Shown: positions 17,394 through 25,953, counted from the stretch's first letter. The stretch: DNA of 64,000 nucleotides from Halobacillus campisalis (GCF_030345335.1 NZ_JAPVRC010000003.1:186001-250000); one strand, 5' to 3'. A program made the numbers and translations. Notes: a model not told the origin generated them from the letters alone.

Positions 17394-17573
17394 TTAAGAA
17401 GATTTAACCCAGTAAGCTGCTTCACTTTCAGATGGAGATGGCGGGAATTGGTCGCCTTCATTTAAATTAATTTCCGTTTTCTCCTGGCTTCTTTTACCGT
17501 TCACTAATTCATCTACTTTATACTTTCCTGTTTCCGGAGCTTTTTCACCAGTTTTGAATTGCTTCTTTGCCAT
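17394..17573 (-). CDS. yjzC: YjzC-family small protein (copy 1)
   Basis: 59 residues, MAKKQFKTGEKAPETGKYK through EGDQFPPSPSESEAAYWVKSS. This is the YjzC family of short zinc-ribbon-like Bacillus proteins without their cysteines; the function is unknown. A second copy at 23784-23963 (plus strand) shares KFKTGEKAPESGKYKV and QFPPSPSKNEAAYWVK, so the two are recent paralogues. The ATG at 17573 follows a GGAGG site (17582-17586). It ends at a strong terminator. The gene is short and easily missed. Confidence 0.85.
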   Translation of the reverse strand: MAKKQFKTGEKAPETGKYKVDELVNGKRSQEKTEINLNEGDQFPPSPSESEAAYWVKSS

Positions 17574-17654
17574 TGTTAAAAACCTCCATTATAATTTAGG
17601 ATAATTGTTTGTTTTTACTGAACAAACTTTTAGTTATTCAACCCTCGGCTGCAA

Positions 17655-17945
17655 TCAGGAATTGGAGTTATTATTGGACCCTTTTCCTGAAGTGCGGCCG
17701 CCTTTACTTCCAATCTTCTCATAATGCTCTTCGCCATACTTCTTGCTCGTTGTTTCTCCACCCTTTTGACCGATGTTCTCAAAGTGATCCTGGTCATATT
17801 CCTGGCTTGTTGTTTCGCCGCCTTTTTGGCCGATGTTCTCAAAATGCTCGTGATCGTATTTCCTGCTCGTCTTTTCTCCGCCTTTACGTCCTGCTTCTTC
17901 TCTGCTCATATTGCCTTGATTCTGGTTTTGATTATTGTTAGCTAT
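17655..17945 (-). CDS. gsiB: GsiB-like KGG-repeat stress protein with apparent AUA start
   Basis: About 96 residues with MSREEAGRKGGEKTSRKYD followed by repeats of HFENIGQKGGETTS, ending IGSKGGRTSGKG. This is the KGG/GsiB hydrophilin family of general-stress proteins. Relatives begin MA(D/N)NN; here the corresponding codons read ATA GCT AAC AAT AAT, with AAAGGAGG 9 nt before the ATA. The only usual codons nearby are a GTG at 17954 that overlaps the ribosome-binding site and an internal ATG at MSREEAG. I therefore annotate an AUA start at 17945. A start-codon mutation or a sequencing error is the alternative. Confidence 0.72.
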   Translation of the reverse strand: MANNNQNQNQGNMSREEAGRKGGEKTSRKYDHEHFENIGQKGGETTSQEYDQDHFENIGQKGGETTSKKYGEEHYEKIGSKGGRTSGKGSNNNSNS

Positions 17946-18266
17946 TTCGATCACCCTCCTTTGTTTTTGTGATTTTTTGTGATTACGTTTATAGAAGTTC
18001 TCTCTTTTTATGGTTTTAAAACCTTTATTATCCAGGAATAATTTTACTGTAATATTTTTGAAACAATTTTCATGTTTATGTAACATCAGATAGGTCCAAT
18101 TATCTGTAAATTTAATCCAAATTCACGTTTTATTTTTTTTACGATGGAAATGAAAAAGGATGTAATACAAGGAATCAACGCTATATTTTTACTATATAAA
18201 TATAGTTTTTAGAACATATATCCTATATCCAATTAGTCTTAATTGACTGTTTCTCCTATATAAATA

Positions 18267-18298
18267 AAATCACACCCTGCGTGAGGGTGTGATTTTAT
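18267..18298 (-). terminator. Terminator of the DUF2512 gene
   Basis: AAAATCACACCCT pairs with AGGGTGTGATTTT around the stop codon and is followed by T on both strands. Confidence 0.85.
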
Positions 18299-18729
18299 TT
18301 GTCTTCATCTGAATGATAGGGGGCAAGTTCATCTGCAGATTCTGTACGTAAATCCAGATCCTCAATTCTTTCACGTTCTGTTTCCTCTTCGTTTCCTGAA
18401 GATCGGACGTATTGGTTAAATACAAATTCATAAATCCCAATCCCGATCGCCGAGTAAAGTGAAGCTGACCACAAACCTCCGTCCACCGTTGAAGCATTCA
18501 GAATTAAATAAATGACTAAGAATGCTATAGCAAAGTCAAAAAGAGAAGCAACTGTGCTGTTTACTCGAGGAAGGATGATTCTATCCCCTACTATATAGGA
18601 AACTGCCGTCAACACTATACTGATGAACAAGACGTTCGCAAAAGACAAATCATATCCGATACCAAGAATGAGAAACAGCCACGCTGAAGCAAATATCAAT
18701 TTAGACGCGATCAATTTTCCATGTTCCAA
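18295..18729 (-). CDS. DUF2512 (YndM-like) membrane protein
   Basis: 144 residues with four hydrophobic segments (about 9-25, 30-47, 57-80 and 90-110) and an acidic C-terminal tail (ERERIEDLDLRTESADELAP). This fits the DUF2512/YndM family of small four-helix membrane proteins, function unknown. I chose the TTG at 18729 (MEHGKLIASK), because AAGAGGTG lies upstream at a good distance; an in-frame ATG nine codons earlier lies before that site. It is monocistronic. Confidence 0.8.
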   Translation of the reverse strand: MEHGKLIASKLIFASAWLFLILGIGYDLSFANVLFISIVLTAVSYIVGDRIILPRVNSTVASLFDFAIAFLVIYLILNASTVDGGLWSASLYSAIGIGIYEFVFNQYVRSSGNEEETERERIEDLDLRTESADELAPYHSDEDK

Positions 18730-18938
18730 AATCAACACCTCTTTTACGCCTATCATTTGTCTCTAGGCCACTCTTATACGTCTTAATTGAACCGACCTTT
18801 GGTAAAAGTCATATATGAATTCAATTCGAAGTTTTTACAGGGCATTATTTTAGAAAAATTACCCTTCGAAGTCATCGTATAGTTTACGTAAGCTAAGTAA
18901 TAATAAGAGGGTTGGATGATTTAAAAGGAGTGAATGGA

Positions 18939-19451
18939 ATGGGAATTTTATCAGGAAGTCAAAATAAAGAACCTATGCATTACGGAGAAGTTTTTGGACT
19001 GTGGTCTTATGCAGCAACAGCAAAAGCTGATTATGCTATGGTTCAAACATTAATGAACCATACTGGAGACAAGGAATTAAAACAATTGCTTGAAGAAGCA
19101 ACTCGAGGAATTAAGCAGGAACTAGAGCCTGTAGAAGAGATTTTAAAGACAAATGGAATTGCTCTTCCACCTGCTCCCCCAGAGCGTTCATTAGCAAATC
19201 TAGAAGAAATCCCTGTAGGGGCACGTGTTAACGACCCTGAGATCAGTGCAGCCCTTAGTGCAAAAATAGCACAAAGCCTGGTAGCATGCAGTGCCATAAT
19301 CGGTCAGTCAACTCGTGAGGACATTGCCGCGCTTTTTGGACAATACCACATGAATAAAGCTCAGCTTGGAGCCAAAGCCCTTCGCTTAAACAAAGAAAAA
19401 GGTTGGCTCATTCTGCCACCCCAGCATACTAAAGTTCCAGTTACAAATTAA
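18939..19451 (+). CDS. DUF3231 family protein (single domain)
   Basis: 170 residues, all helical, with KEPMHYGEVFGLWSYAATAKADYAMVQ at the N-terminus. This is typical of one DUF3231 domain, a ferritin-like four-helix unit common in spore formers; many relatives have two such domains in ~340 residues. No metal-ligand set is obvious. The ATG at 18939 is preceded by AAAAGGAGTG; a longer open frame upstream has no ribosome-binding site. It is convergent with the HAAS-domain gene and shares its terminator. Confidence 0.82.
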   Translation: MGILSGSQNKEPMHYGEVFGLWSYAATAKADYAMVQTLMNHTGDKELKQLLEEATRGIKQELEPVEEILKTNGIALPPAPPERSLANLEEIPVGARVNDPEISAALSAKIAQSLVACSAIIGQSTREDIAALFGQYHMNKAQLGAKALRLNKEKGWLILPPQHTKVPVTN

Positions 19452-19463
19452 TCGTCCATTCAA

Positions 19464-19496
19464 CCGGGTGCTTTTATAAAGCCCCGGTTTTATTTA
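19464..19496. terminator. Terminator shared by convergent genes
   Basis: AACCGGGTGCTTT pairs with AAAGCCCCGGTT. The right arm includes the last codons and stop of the minus-strand HAAS gene. Confidence 0.8.
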
Positions 19497-20232
19497 CATC
19501 TTTTCTGCCCATCAACAGCAAGTAAATGAACAGACCGCCGAACATGATAATTGTTGAAGCAAGAAGTTGGGTTTCCTCACCGTAATTCGTAAAACCTAAT
19601 AGAACCTCAGGCAAATATAGAAGAGCAGGGATCATAATCGTCACCAGTGATTTAATCCAGAGTGCCGTAATGACGAATACGGTAATCGTTGCGATAACTG
19701 CTATAACATTAGCGGCAAAGCTGAACGTTACGGAAGGCGTTACAATTACTTTATTTAAATAGATGAGCCCAAGAAATAATAAAATCGGGGTCATTCCGAC
19801 AATTCCAATAAGCGTCCATTCTTTTGTTTTGTTCTTCTTAGAACTTGCGAGATGACGAAATAAGCCAGCCGTCAATAACGTGAAGCTTATGAAAATCAAC
19901 GGATACCCTAAAGCCTCCAACAAAGATAACTCAATCCCGCCTCTTACGGCGTCCCCTAATAATAGATACGAGAAGGCTAATACGATGATGATGCCGCCGT
20001 ATTTCATTATTCCCTTACGATCAAACGTCATTTCACTCGCTACTTGTTCCATATAATCCTTTGGCGATCGTCCTACGATATCCTCGACGTTTTTCCCTGA
20101 CTTCTCGGCTTCGTACAAATGGTCTTCAAGCTCACTTATAATTTCTTCAGATTCGCTTTCATTTTTTCCACTGGAAACTAAGTATAGTCTGAGGTTTTCT
20201 AAGAAATCCTGACTTTCTTTAGATAAAATCAT
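19474..20232 (-). CDS. HAAS-domain membrane protein
   Basis: 252 residues. The N-terminal ~75 residues (SKESQDFLENLRLYL, then SELEDHLYEAEKSGK and SPKDYMEQVASEM) form the short helical HAAS signalling domain that accompanies PadR regulators. About five to six membrane helices follow, with no catalytic motif. It lies 3 bp after a PadR gene, a standard two-gene unit in which the PadR protein represses the pair. The role of the membrane part is unknown; it may sense envelope state or pass a signal to the regulator. Confidence 0.82.
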   Translation of the reverse strand: MILSKESQDFLENLRLYLVSSGKNESESEEIISELEDHLYEAEKSGKNVEDIVGRSPKDYMEQVASEMTFDRKGIMKYGGIIIVLAFSYLLLGDAVRGGIELSLLEALGYPLIFISFTLLTAGLFRHLASSKKNKTKEWTLIGIVGMTPILLFLGLIYLNKVIVTPSVTFSFAANVIAVIATITVFVITALWIKSLVTIMIPALLYLPEVLLGFTNYGEETQLLASTIIMFGGLFIYLLLMGRKDVNKTGAL

Positions 20233-20235
20233 TGC

Positions 20236-20562
20236 TTATCCCTCCTCTTCCAGCAAGCGGTCTACGCTTTTTGAAACCGCGTCCCACCTTTGCTTGAATT
20301 CGATTAATTCTTTTTCTCCTGTTTCTGTTAACGTATAATACTTCCGCTTCGGTCCTCCTGAAGGAAGTGGTTTCTGATGTGTCGCCACAAGCCCCTCTTT
20401 TTTCATTCGGAGTAATAATGGATAAATACTCCCCTCTTTTACCATTGAAAATCCATAATCGTTCAGCTTTTCAATCATTTCATACCCATAGGTTTCCCCT
20501 TTTCCAATGATGGATAAGAGACATCCTTCTAAAATCCCCTTTAGAATCTGACTCGAAGACAA
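20236..20562 (-). CDS. PadR-family transcriptional regulator
   Basis: 108 residues. The PadR winged helix is clear: GYEMIEKLNDYGFSMVKEGSIYPLLLRMKKEGLV, then SGGPKRKYYTLTETGEKEL for the wing. PadR proteins act as dimers on inverted repeats and are released by small molecules. The ATG start has GGAGAGGG upstream. It heads a two-gene operon with the HAAS membrane protein. Two copies of TTGTxTTACAA lie 30-80 bp upstream and are candidate operators. Confidence 0.92.
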   Translation of the reverse strand: MSSSQILKGILEGCLLSIIGKGETYGYEMIEKLNDYGFSMVKEGSIYPLLLRMKKEGLVATHQKPLPSGGPKRKYYTLTETGEKELIEFKQRWDAVSKSVDRLLEEEG

Positions 20563-20593
20563 GCCACCCTCTCCTTTTATCTAATTGACTATA

Positions 20594-20641
20594 TTGTTTT
20601 ACAAGATAGATGATTAAAAAAATAACTACTTTGTATTACAA
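20594..20641. promoter_or_regulatory. Candidate PadR operator pair
   Basis: TTGTTTTACAA (20594-20604) and TTGTATTACAA (20631-20641) are near-identical short dyads, 37 bp apart centre to centre. They lie directly upstream of the PadR gene. The assignment is by position and symmetry only. Confidence 0.45.
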
Positions 20642-20792
20642 GTTAGTTTAAGAATAGCAAACGGTTATAAAGAAGGCAAGTGCTTTTTAGGAGCAGGTAC
20701 GAAATGTTCTTCTCCACTTCAACATGAATCAGTATTAACAGGGTTGGCATTGTACTACCTTTTAGAAACCAGGCAGACGAGACTTTTCATTA

Positions 20793-20833
20793 AAAAGCAA
20801 GCGACTGCCCTATTTGTGGGGCAGCCTGCTTAC
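20793..20833 (-). terminator. Terminator of the MFS gene
   Basis: AAGCAAGCGACTGCCC pairs with GGGGCAGCCTGCTT. On the minus strand it is followed by TTTTTAAT. Confidence 0.75.
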
Positions 20834-22042
20834 TTAAGTTGAGTATTGGTCAGGAAAATGGTGTCTTTCCCTTATAAGATACAATGCGCCTGCAGCGAGA
20901 AGCAGACCTGCTGTCACAAACGCAGATTGGACCCCGAATCGTTCGGCAATCGCACCGAACATGAGTGAAGAAAGCCCAAAGGTCAAGGCAGTCAACGATT
21001 CCTGTGCCCCATATATTTTCGGCAGCATCTCGCTTGCCGTTTCTTTTTGCAGAAAAGTTTCAAAGGTAATCGATTTAATCTGCTCCACAAAACCGAAAAC
21101 TATTGAAATACCTAAAGCAAGCCAGGCAGTTGAATTCAATCCAAACCATAACGTAAGTACACTGACACCTACAGATCCAAAGAGCATGATTTTTTTCAAG
21201 TTAAGTTCAATGATCTGTGCAAACTTAGTGCAGATCAGCCCGCCTAATAACAAACCAAGGAAAAAGGAAGTATTGATATACCCCCACCACGCTTCCCCTT
21301 TGTGCAGCACTTCTGCCACATACACGTAAATAATCGCTGCAATCCAAACGACACCTGCCATAGCTTCGAGAAAAATGGCCACGTGAATATTTCTAAACAG
21401 TCGATTTCCCCAGATCTCCGCCCAACCTTCTTTTAACACTTTTCCTATTCGTTCAGCAGATTTTTCAATGTGATTATTGGCTTCATCATTTATTAAAAAC
21501 ATCATAACAGTCGAGAGCACGAACAAAAACAACGTAAGCCAGAGCACGTTTAACCCTCCGACTACCGCAACGACAATTCCTCCTAATGCCCATCCGCCTA
21601 ATTGAATCGTCTGACTGACAATAGAAAGGAATCCGTTCGCTTTTACGATGTCAGCCGGTCCGACCAATCTTGGAATCATGGCACGGCTGGCCGGCATCGC
21701 CCAACCATCGAAAAAAGCAAGGGTAAAGATAAACAACAGAAGGCCGATAATAGAAGGGTAAGGATCGGCCAACATCCAACAAGCCAGACCCAGCAATACC
21801 ATCGTCTTCCCCAACTGAGAATAGGACAATAATGGCTGCAGGGGATATTTGTTGAATACAATCGGTGAAAGCAGTCCGCTGATGAACCTTCCAAACGTAT
21901 TTACAAAAGGAAGCAACGTTAAGTAAAGCACGGATTCTGACATCGAATACAGAATAGAGACCAGGCCGACAATATAGAAGACATCTCCCATATTGGCCAA
22001 CCCTTGACCAGCCCATAACAACCGAAAAGAATGATTTTTCAT
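20834..22042 (-). CDS. MFS-type exporter (MefA/EntS-like)
   Basis: 402 residues with about 12 membrane helices in two halves, of the MFS branch that includes macrolide (Mef) and enterobactin (EntS) exporters. The start FRLLWAGQGLANMGDVFYIVGL and the central WAMPASRAMIPRLVGPADIVKANGF are typical of that branch. The substrate is probably a drug or other small hydrophobic molecule exported by proton antiport. The ATG is preceded by AAAGGAG, which can be buried in a hairpin with the upstream leader, so expression may be induced by ribosome stalling. It is monocistronic. Confidence 0.82.
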   Translation of the reverse strand: MKNHSFRLLWAGQGLANMGDVFYIVGLVSILYSMSESVLYLTLLPFVNTFGRFISGLLSPIVFNKYPLQPLLSYSQLGKTMVLLGLACWMLADPYPSIIGLLLFIFTLAFFDGWAMPASRAMIPRLVGPADIVKANGFLSIVSQTIQLGGWALGGIVVAVVGGLNVLWLTLFLFVLSTVMMFLINDEANNHIEKSAERIGKVLKEGWAEIWGNRLFRNIHVAIFLEAMAGVVWIAAIIYVYVAEVLHKGEAWWGYINTSFFLGLLLGGLICTKFAQIIELNLKKIMLFGSVGVSVLTLWFGLNSTAWLALGISIVFGFVEQIKSITFETFLQKETASEMLPKIYGAQESLTALTFGLSSLMFGAIAERFGVQSAFVTAGLLLAAGALYLIRERHHFPDQYST

Positions 22043-22045
22043 TTT

Positions 22046-22123
22046 TACTGCTCCTTTTTATCAATTTAAAATTAAACAAATCGATGAAAATGAGCAGTAC
22101 TTACATATATGATCGACCTCCTT
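22046..22123 (-). promoter_or_regulatory. Leader with strong ribosome-binding site and SD-masking hairpin
   Basis: On the minus strand AAGGAGG (22117-22123) is followed by an AUG-UAA start-stop pair. In an overlapping frame it is followed by codons for a 12-residue peptide, IYVSTAHFHRFV, beginning at an AUA. TACTGCTC in this leader (22092-22099) is complementary to GAGCAGTA (22046-22053), which includes the exporter's ribosome-binding site. This is the layout of a translational attenuator. Confidence 0.5.
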
Positions 22124-22319
22124 GTCTACTATTCCCAATGGATATCTTAACTGCTGAACATATGGACCTGTCGTGGGCAGTAAAAATGAAAATCTATAAT
22201 TTCCGGTTCATTTACAGAAAAATAGTTACATGAATGATTTCACTTTACCATAATTAGCTAACTTATTGGTTTGCATAACGAAAATATGATTATAACAAAA
22301 AATACATAAGGGGTACTAT

Positions 22320-23186
22320 ATGACTACAAAAAATACGATAGTTTCTTTTCCAAATGAGAGTCCCACAAACGAATCCAGCCTTTTACATGCATTCACCCAA
22401 ACTGTCCCTATCATTCATTCGATGCTTCCTGACTTAGCGATCGGCATTACGAACCGAGAAGAATGGATCGCCTATTACCCTGGCAAAAAAATTGATTTAC
22501 ATGTAAAACCCGGCCACAAAATCAATCCGAAAGAGCCATTAGCTGACTGCATCCATAAGAGGAAAGTCATTCGCACGGAGGTGGATGCAGAATTTTTTGG
22601 TTTTCCATTTACAGGATTAGCAACCCCTATTTATGAAGGAAATAAAGTAATCGGAGCGATCGCGATTCAGCTTCAGGAGCAAAACGAGAAAAAACTTTTG
22701 GAGATTTCTGAACAGATCGTCAGCTCCCTTAGCCAGGCGAACGAAGGGGTATCAAGTGTCGCTGAGGGAGCTGAAGGGTTATCTGAAGCCAGCAGCACAC
22801 TGCTCATCCAGTCTCAAAAAGCAACGGAAGAAGTGAGAAACACCGACGACGTTTTAAAGTTCATCAAACGAATAGCCGATCAGACTAATTTATTAGGATT
22901 AAACGCCTCTATTGAAGCGGCTCGAGCCGGTGACCTCGGACGGGGGTTCGGCGTCGTAGCGGATGAAATTAGGAAGCTGTCCAATGAAACCGTCACGTCG
23001 ACGGAGAAAATCAGCACGACGCTTATTAATATTCGTAAATCCATGGATGAAATCTCTACATCTATAGAGAAAATCGTGGCAGTCGGCGAAGAACAAGCCT
23101 CTTCCACAGATGAGATTTCTGTATTCATTGATGAAATAGAAAAGAAAAGTAAAGAACTGAATAAATACGCATCTGAACTATTATAG
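22320..23186 (+). CDS. Soluble methyl-accepting chemoreceptor (YfmS-like)
   Basis: 288 residues with no membrane segment. The N-terminal ~120 residues form a small PAS/Cache-like sensor ([41 protein letters not shown]). The C-terminal half is a short MCP signalling coiled coil with the kinase-contact tip [21 protein letters not shown] and [14 protein letters not shown]. The size and layout match YfmS of Bacillus, a cytoplasmic receptor that couples to CheA and CheW. No HAMP domain is present. It is monocistronic, and a parS site lies between its stop codon and its terminator. Confidence 0.88.
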   Translation: MTTKNTIVSFPNESPTNESSLLHAFTQTVPIIHSMLPDLAIGITNREEWIAYYPGKKIDLHVKPGHKINPKEPLADCIHKRKVIRTEVDAEFFGFPFTGLATPIYEGNKVIGAIAIQLQEQNEKKLLEISEQIVSSLSQANEGVSSVAEGAEGLSEASSTLLIQSQKATEEVRNTDDVLKFIKRIADQTNLLGLNASIEAARAGDLGRGFGVVADEIRKLSNETVTSTEKISTTLINIRKSMDEISTSIEKIVAVGEEQASSTDEISVFIDEIEKKSKELNKYASELL

Positions 23187-23206
23187 ATTGTTTCACGTGA
23201 AACAAT
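23187..23206. other. parS site 1 (ParB/Spo0J binding)
   Basis: TGTTTCACGTGAAACA at 23189-23204 is a perfect match to the parS consensus of Bacillus. The palindrome extends to ATTG...CAAT over 20 bp. ParB/Spo0J loads here and spreads as part of origin segregation. A second perfect site lies at 26571-26592. Confidence 0.93.
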
Positions 23207-23210
23207 TCCT

Positions 23211-23246
23211 TCCCGGTCCCATAGCAATCTGCAGGGCCGGGATTTT
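23211..23246 (+). terminator. Terminator of the chemoreceptor gene
   Basis: TCCCGGTCCC pairs with GGGCCGGGA and is followed by TTTTT. Confidence 0.85.
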
Positions 23247-23346
23247 TGTCATTCCTTCCTTTACAAATGCATAGAAACGTACAACCCTTTGTATACTTTA
23301 TTATTACGACCTCAGGACTGTGGACGATACTAAGGGAGGAATTGAA

Positions 23347-23622
23347 ATGGCATTAGATCGAATTAGAAGAGTCGGCTCCATAAAGGAAATGGAAAACGTA
23401 ACGGATGACTACATTACCATGGGCTACCAAATTTTATCCCGGGGCGAAAATTCAGTCAGAATCAGACAGCACGGCGGATGGGGATCAGCGGGCGGTCACA
23501 TCATCGCAGCTTTACTTTCTCTTTGGTGGACGTTCGGTGTTGGGAATCTGCTTTACGCTTTGTATAAGCGTTACAGCGGAGAGAAAGTTCTTATTAAACT
23601 GGTGGAAAAAGAAGAGGGATGA
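23347..23622 (+). CDS. Small protein with one membrane segment, function unknown
   Basis: 91 residues. The N-terminal half is soluble (MALDRIRRVGSIKEMENVTD, then RIRQHGGWGSAGGH) and a single hydrophobic stretch (about 53-73, IIAALLSLWWTFGVGNLLYALY) precedes a basic tail. No family is recognised. I set the start at the ATG at 23347, with GGGAGG upstream; the open frame begins nine codons earlier without a signal. It is monocistronic between the chemoreceptor and YjzC genes. Confidence 0.68.
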   Translation: MALDRIRRVGSIKEMENVTDDYITMGYQILSRGENSVRIRQHGGWGSAGGHIIAALLSLWWTFGVGNLLYALYKRYSGEKVLIKLVEKEEG

Positions 23623-23783
23623 ATGCCCCGCTCAAAGCGCTGCCCTTTACATTTATATTACAAATAAACCATTTTTTTGTTTTTATGTTTAACTTTATGA
23701 GATACGGCTATATCTAAAATATGGAAAGGTGAATGGTTCGATCGATAAATAGCCTTTCTAAAATATTTTGGAGGTGTAGCAAA

Positions 23784-23963
23784 ATGGCAGATAACAAATT
23801 TAAGACAGGCGAAAAAGCACCAGAGAGCGGTAAGTATAAAGTAAGTACTTTAGTGAGCGGCGGTCCTGCAAGCCAGGACAACACGGAGATCAAGCTTGAA
23901 AAAGGGGAACAATTCCCGCCATCTCCGTCTAAAAATGAAGCAGCGTATTGGGTAAAAGCTTAA
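23784..23963 (+). CDS. yjzC: YjzC-family small protein (copy 2)
   Basis: 59 residues, with FKTGEKAPESGKYKV at the start and EQFPPSPSKNEAAYWVKA at the end. It is a close paralogue of the gene at 17394-17573. The ATG at 23784 is preceded by GGAGGTG at 7 nt; the longer open frame upstream is not supported. It is followed at once by a strong terminator. The family's function is unknown. Confidence 0.86.
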   Translation: MADNKFKTGEKAPESGKYKVSTLVSGGPASQDNTEIKLEKGEQFPPSPSKNEAAYWVKA

Positions 23964-23989
23964 AATAGTACCCCAATAAAGAATAGTAT

Positions 23990-24027
23990 AGACAGTACTC
24001 CATACCTCAATATGGAGTGCTGTTTTT
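23990..24027 (+). terminator. Terminator of yjzC copy 2
   Basis: ACAGTACTCCATA pairs with TATGGAGTGCTGT and is followed by a T-run. Confidence 0.88.
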
Positions 24028-24079
24028 TTATGCAGTGATGTGTTCCTTCAAGGACTGAAGTGTAAGTTGCAAAGACCAT

Positions 24080-24126
24080 AAAAAAAGACGATCTTCCGGC
24101 ATCAACTGCCCGAAGATCATCTTTAT
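24080..24126 (-). terminator. Terminator of the lrgAB-like operon
   Basis: AAAGACGATCTTC pairs with GAAGATCATCTTT, with GGC/GCC inside. A-run on the plus strand (T-run on the minus strand). Confidence 0.85.
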
Positions 24127-24136
24127 TAATTCCTAT

Positions 24137-24820
24137 TCAAATGTGGAACAACCATACAAACAACGGTCCGAGCACAGAGCCGAAAATCGCCGTCAGACTC
24201 ATTGAAACGGAGCTCATGGAAGCAGTCCGCTCTCCGTATTCAAAAGCTTTGGAGGTTCCAAGAGCATGAGAGGCACTGCCGAAAGCTATCCCTCTACCTA
24301 ACGAACTTTTAATCCGAAACGATTTCACCAGAAGAGGACCGAAAATAATGCCAGTAAAACCAGCTACCATCGTAAAGACGATCGTCATAGATGGAATTCC
24401 ACCAATTTCACTGGAAACAGGAATAGCTACAGGCGTCGTCAGCGACTTCGGGACCATTGATAAGATACTTGCCCGGTCCACGCCAAACATCCTCGCGAAT
24501 AACAATCCACTGCCGAGAGCTGTGCACAACCCCGCCAAGACACCAAATATTACAGGCATCATATGAGCTTTTAAGACCTGACGCTGGCGATACATCGGGT
24601 AAGCAAGCGCGACGACCGCCGGTCCCAAAAAGGAGTCGATCCACTGTCCTCCCGTCATGTAGGTCTCATAAGGAATATTAAATACGAGTAAAATCGCCAC
24701 CACAAGAACCGTCGAGGTCAAGACAGGAACGAGGACCGGATTGGGTAAGCGACGATACACACGCCCCATGACCAGAAATATACCGACTGTTAAAATCACC
24801 ATGAACATCGCCTGGATCAT
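24137..24820 (-). CDS. lrgB: LrgB/CidB-family membrane protein
   Basis: 227 residues with about seven membrane helices. It matches the LrgB/CidB family through VALAYPMYRQRQVLKAH, ITTPVAIPVSSEIGGIPS-like (here SLTTPVAIPVSSEIGG) and GSASHALGTSKAFEYGE. The family works with LrgA/CidA partners as a holin/antiholin-like or overflow-metabolite exporter system in the cell membrane. Its start overlaps the upstream lrgA-like stop by 4 bp (ATGA), so the two are coupled. No LytSR or CidR regulator gene lies beside it. Confidence 0.9.
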   Translation of the reverse strand: MIQAMFMVILTVGIFLVMGRVYRRLPNPVLVPVLTSTVLVVAILLVFNIPYETYMTGGQWIDSFLGPAVVALAYPMYRQRQVLKAHMMPVIFGVLAGLCTALGSGLLFARMFGVDRASILSMVPKSLTTPVAIPVSSEIGGIPSMTIVFTMVAGFTGIIFGPLLVKSFRIKSSLGRGIAFGSASHALGTSKAFEYGERTASMSSVSMSLTAIFGSVLGPLFVWLFHI

Positions 24821-25185
24821 CGCTCTCCCTCCTTATCATGCCTTTGAAAAAACTCGCTTACCCTGCCCGCCGCTGCCATCGTTGCCAGTGAACTGATGAT
24901 GACAACCACTACGAGTACGGCTCCGCTAAAGGAGAGTAGGGAAGGATATTGGATGACCCCTGCCGTTGCTGGAATGAAAAACATCGGCAGATAAGCCAGA
25001 ATGAATTTAGCTCCATCCTCAACCCACTTTTCAGGAAAGAGGTTGAATGATAAACCGCAAAATAAAAGGATCAAGCCGATGATGCTGCCTGGAATAGGCA
25101 GGTTGAACAAACTTTGGATCTCTTCTCCTATAAAAGAAATAATGAATAATACAGCAATTTGTACAATGATTCTTACTAGTTTCAT
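24817..25185 (-). CDS. lrgA: LrgA/CidA-family membrane protein
   Basis: 122 residues with four membrane helices. Family-typical elements are FNLPIPGSIIGLILLFCGL, then KWVEDGAKFILAYLPMFFIPATAGVI. LrgA/CidA proteins resemble holins and act with LrgB/CidB to affect murein hydrolase activity or pyruvate/acetate export. It is the first gene of the two-gene operon. The region upstream carries a decayed repeat and no visible regulator gene. Confidence 0.88.
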   Translation of the reverse strand: MKLVRIIVQIAVLFIISFIGEEIQSLFNLPIPGSIIGLILLFCGLSFNLFPEKWVEDGAKFILAYLPMFFIPATAGVIQYPSLLSFSGAVLVVVVIISSLATMAAAGRVSEFFQRHDKEGER

Positions 25186-25342
25186 AGATTACGCAATACC
25201 TTTCCAAAGAGGGTTTGTCCTCTTTTCTTCTGAATTAAGGATACCACCTCTCGTTATTTCACGTATAGAAAAAGCTCTGTTAGAATTTCTTGTTTCCGTT
25301 CGAGATGATTTAGGAAGTTTCCGTGACTAAGAATAAAGCTTG

Positions 25343-25443
25343 AAGGTCCGGGGAATCACTCGCTTTCCATGGGGGGTACGGTGTGCTTTCTCGGGCTAAC
25401 GCCCTGTGGGACCTCACCATGTACTGTTATTCCCATCTATGTT
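25343..25443. repeat. Decayed palindromic repeat
   Basis: GTCCGGGGAATCACTCGCTTTCC starts like the intact copies, but the right half is diverged and the arms no longer pair. It lies in the gap between lrgA and the CotD-like gene. Confidence 0.7.
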
Positions 25444-25670
25444 AATGACTTCACTTCGTACAATAAGTCAACACTGCATTACCTCGGGCGAAAAGGTTGC
25501 GCAAGAGCTGGAGTCTTGAAGTATTCCCGCCACCCTATACTAGAAGGTACTTAGAACCACCTCAAAGTATAGAAAGTTATAAATGCTTAAATGTATAATT
25601 TCGTATTGGATCATGATTTCTCCCCCTAATATTAATTATTCAAACGATTTTGAGATGCACATACAGTGAG

Positions 25671-25789
25671 GGGCGGCGGGGAATGGGGAGACTCCTGTGG
25701 GAAGAGAGTGCTTGGTGAGATCCCGCAGGACGAACCGTCCGAGGAAGCTCACCGCGCTCCCACGGAAAGCGAGCCATTCCCCGCCGCCC
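25671..25789. repeat. Palindromic repeat, inverted orientation
   Basis: It is the reverse complement of the type at 11597 and 59732. GGGCGGCGGGGAATGG pairs with CCATTCCCCGCCGCCC exactly over 16 bp. It is the best-preserved copy in the window. Confidence 0.9.
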
Positions 25790-25884
25790 TAATCCACTCC
25801 TTAAATGTATCGAAATCAATTCTTCCACAACCCTGACATATCTTTCAACACGGTCACTCCTTTCCTGACAAATGAATCTATAAA

Positions 25885-25936
25885 AAAATAAAGACGACCT
25901 CACTGCACCACTAAGTACAAGAAGATCGTCCTGATT
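25885..25936 (-). terminator. Terminator of the CotD-like gene
   Basis: AAGACGACCT pairs with AGATCGTCCT across a long loop. On the minus strand it is followed by TTTATTTTTTT. Confidence 0.65.
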
Positions 25937-25953
25937 TATTTTCATGGAGGGTA

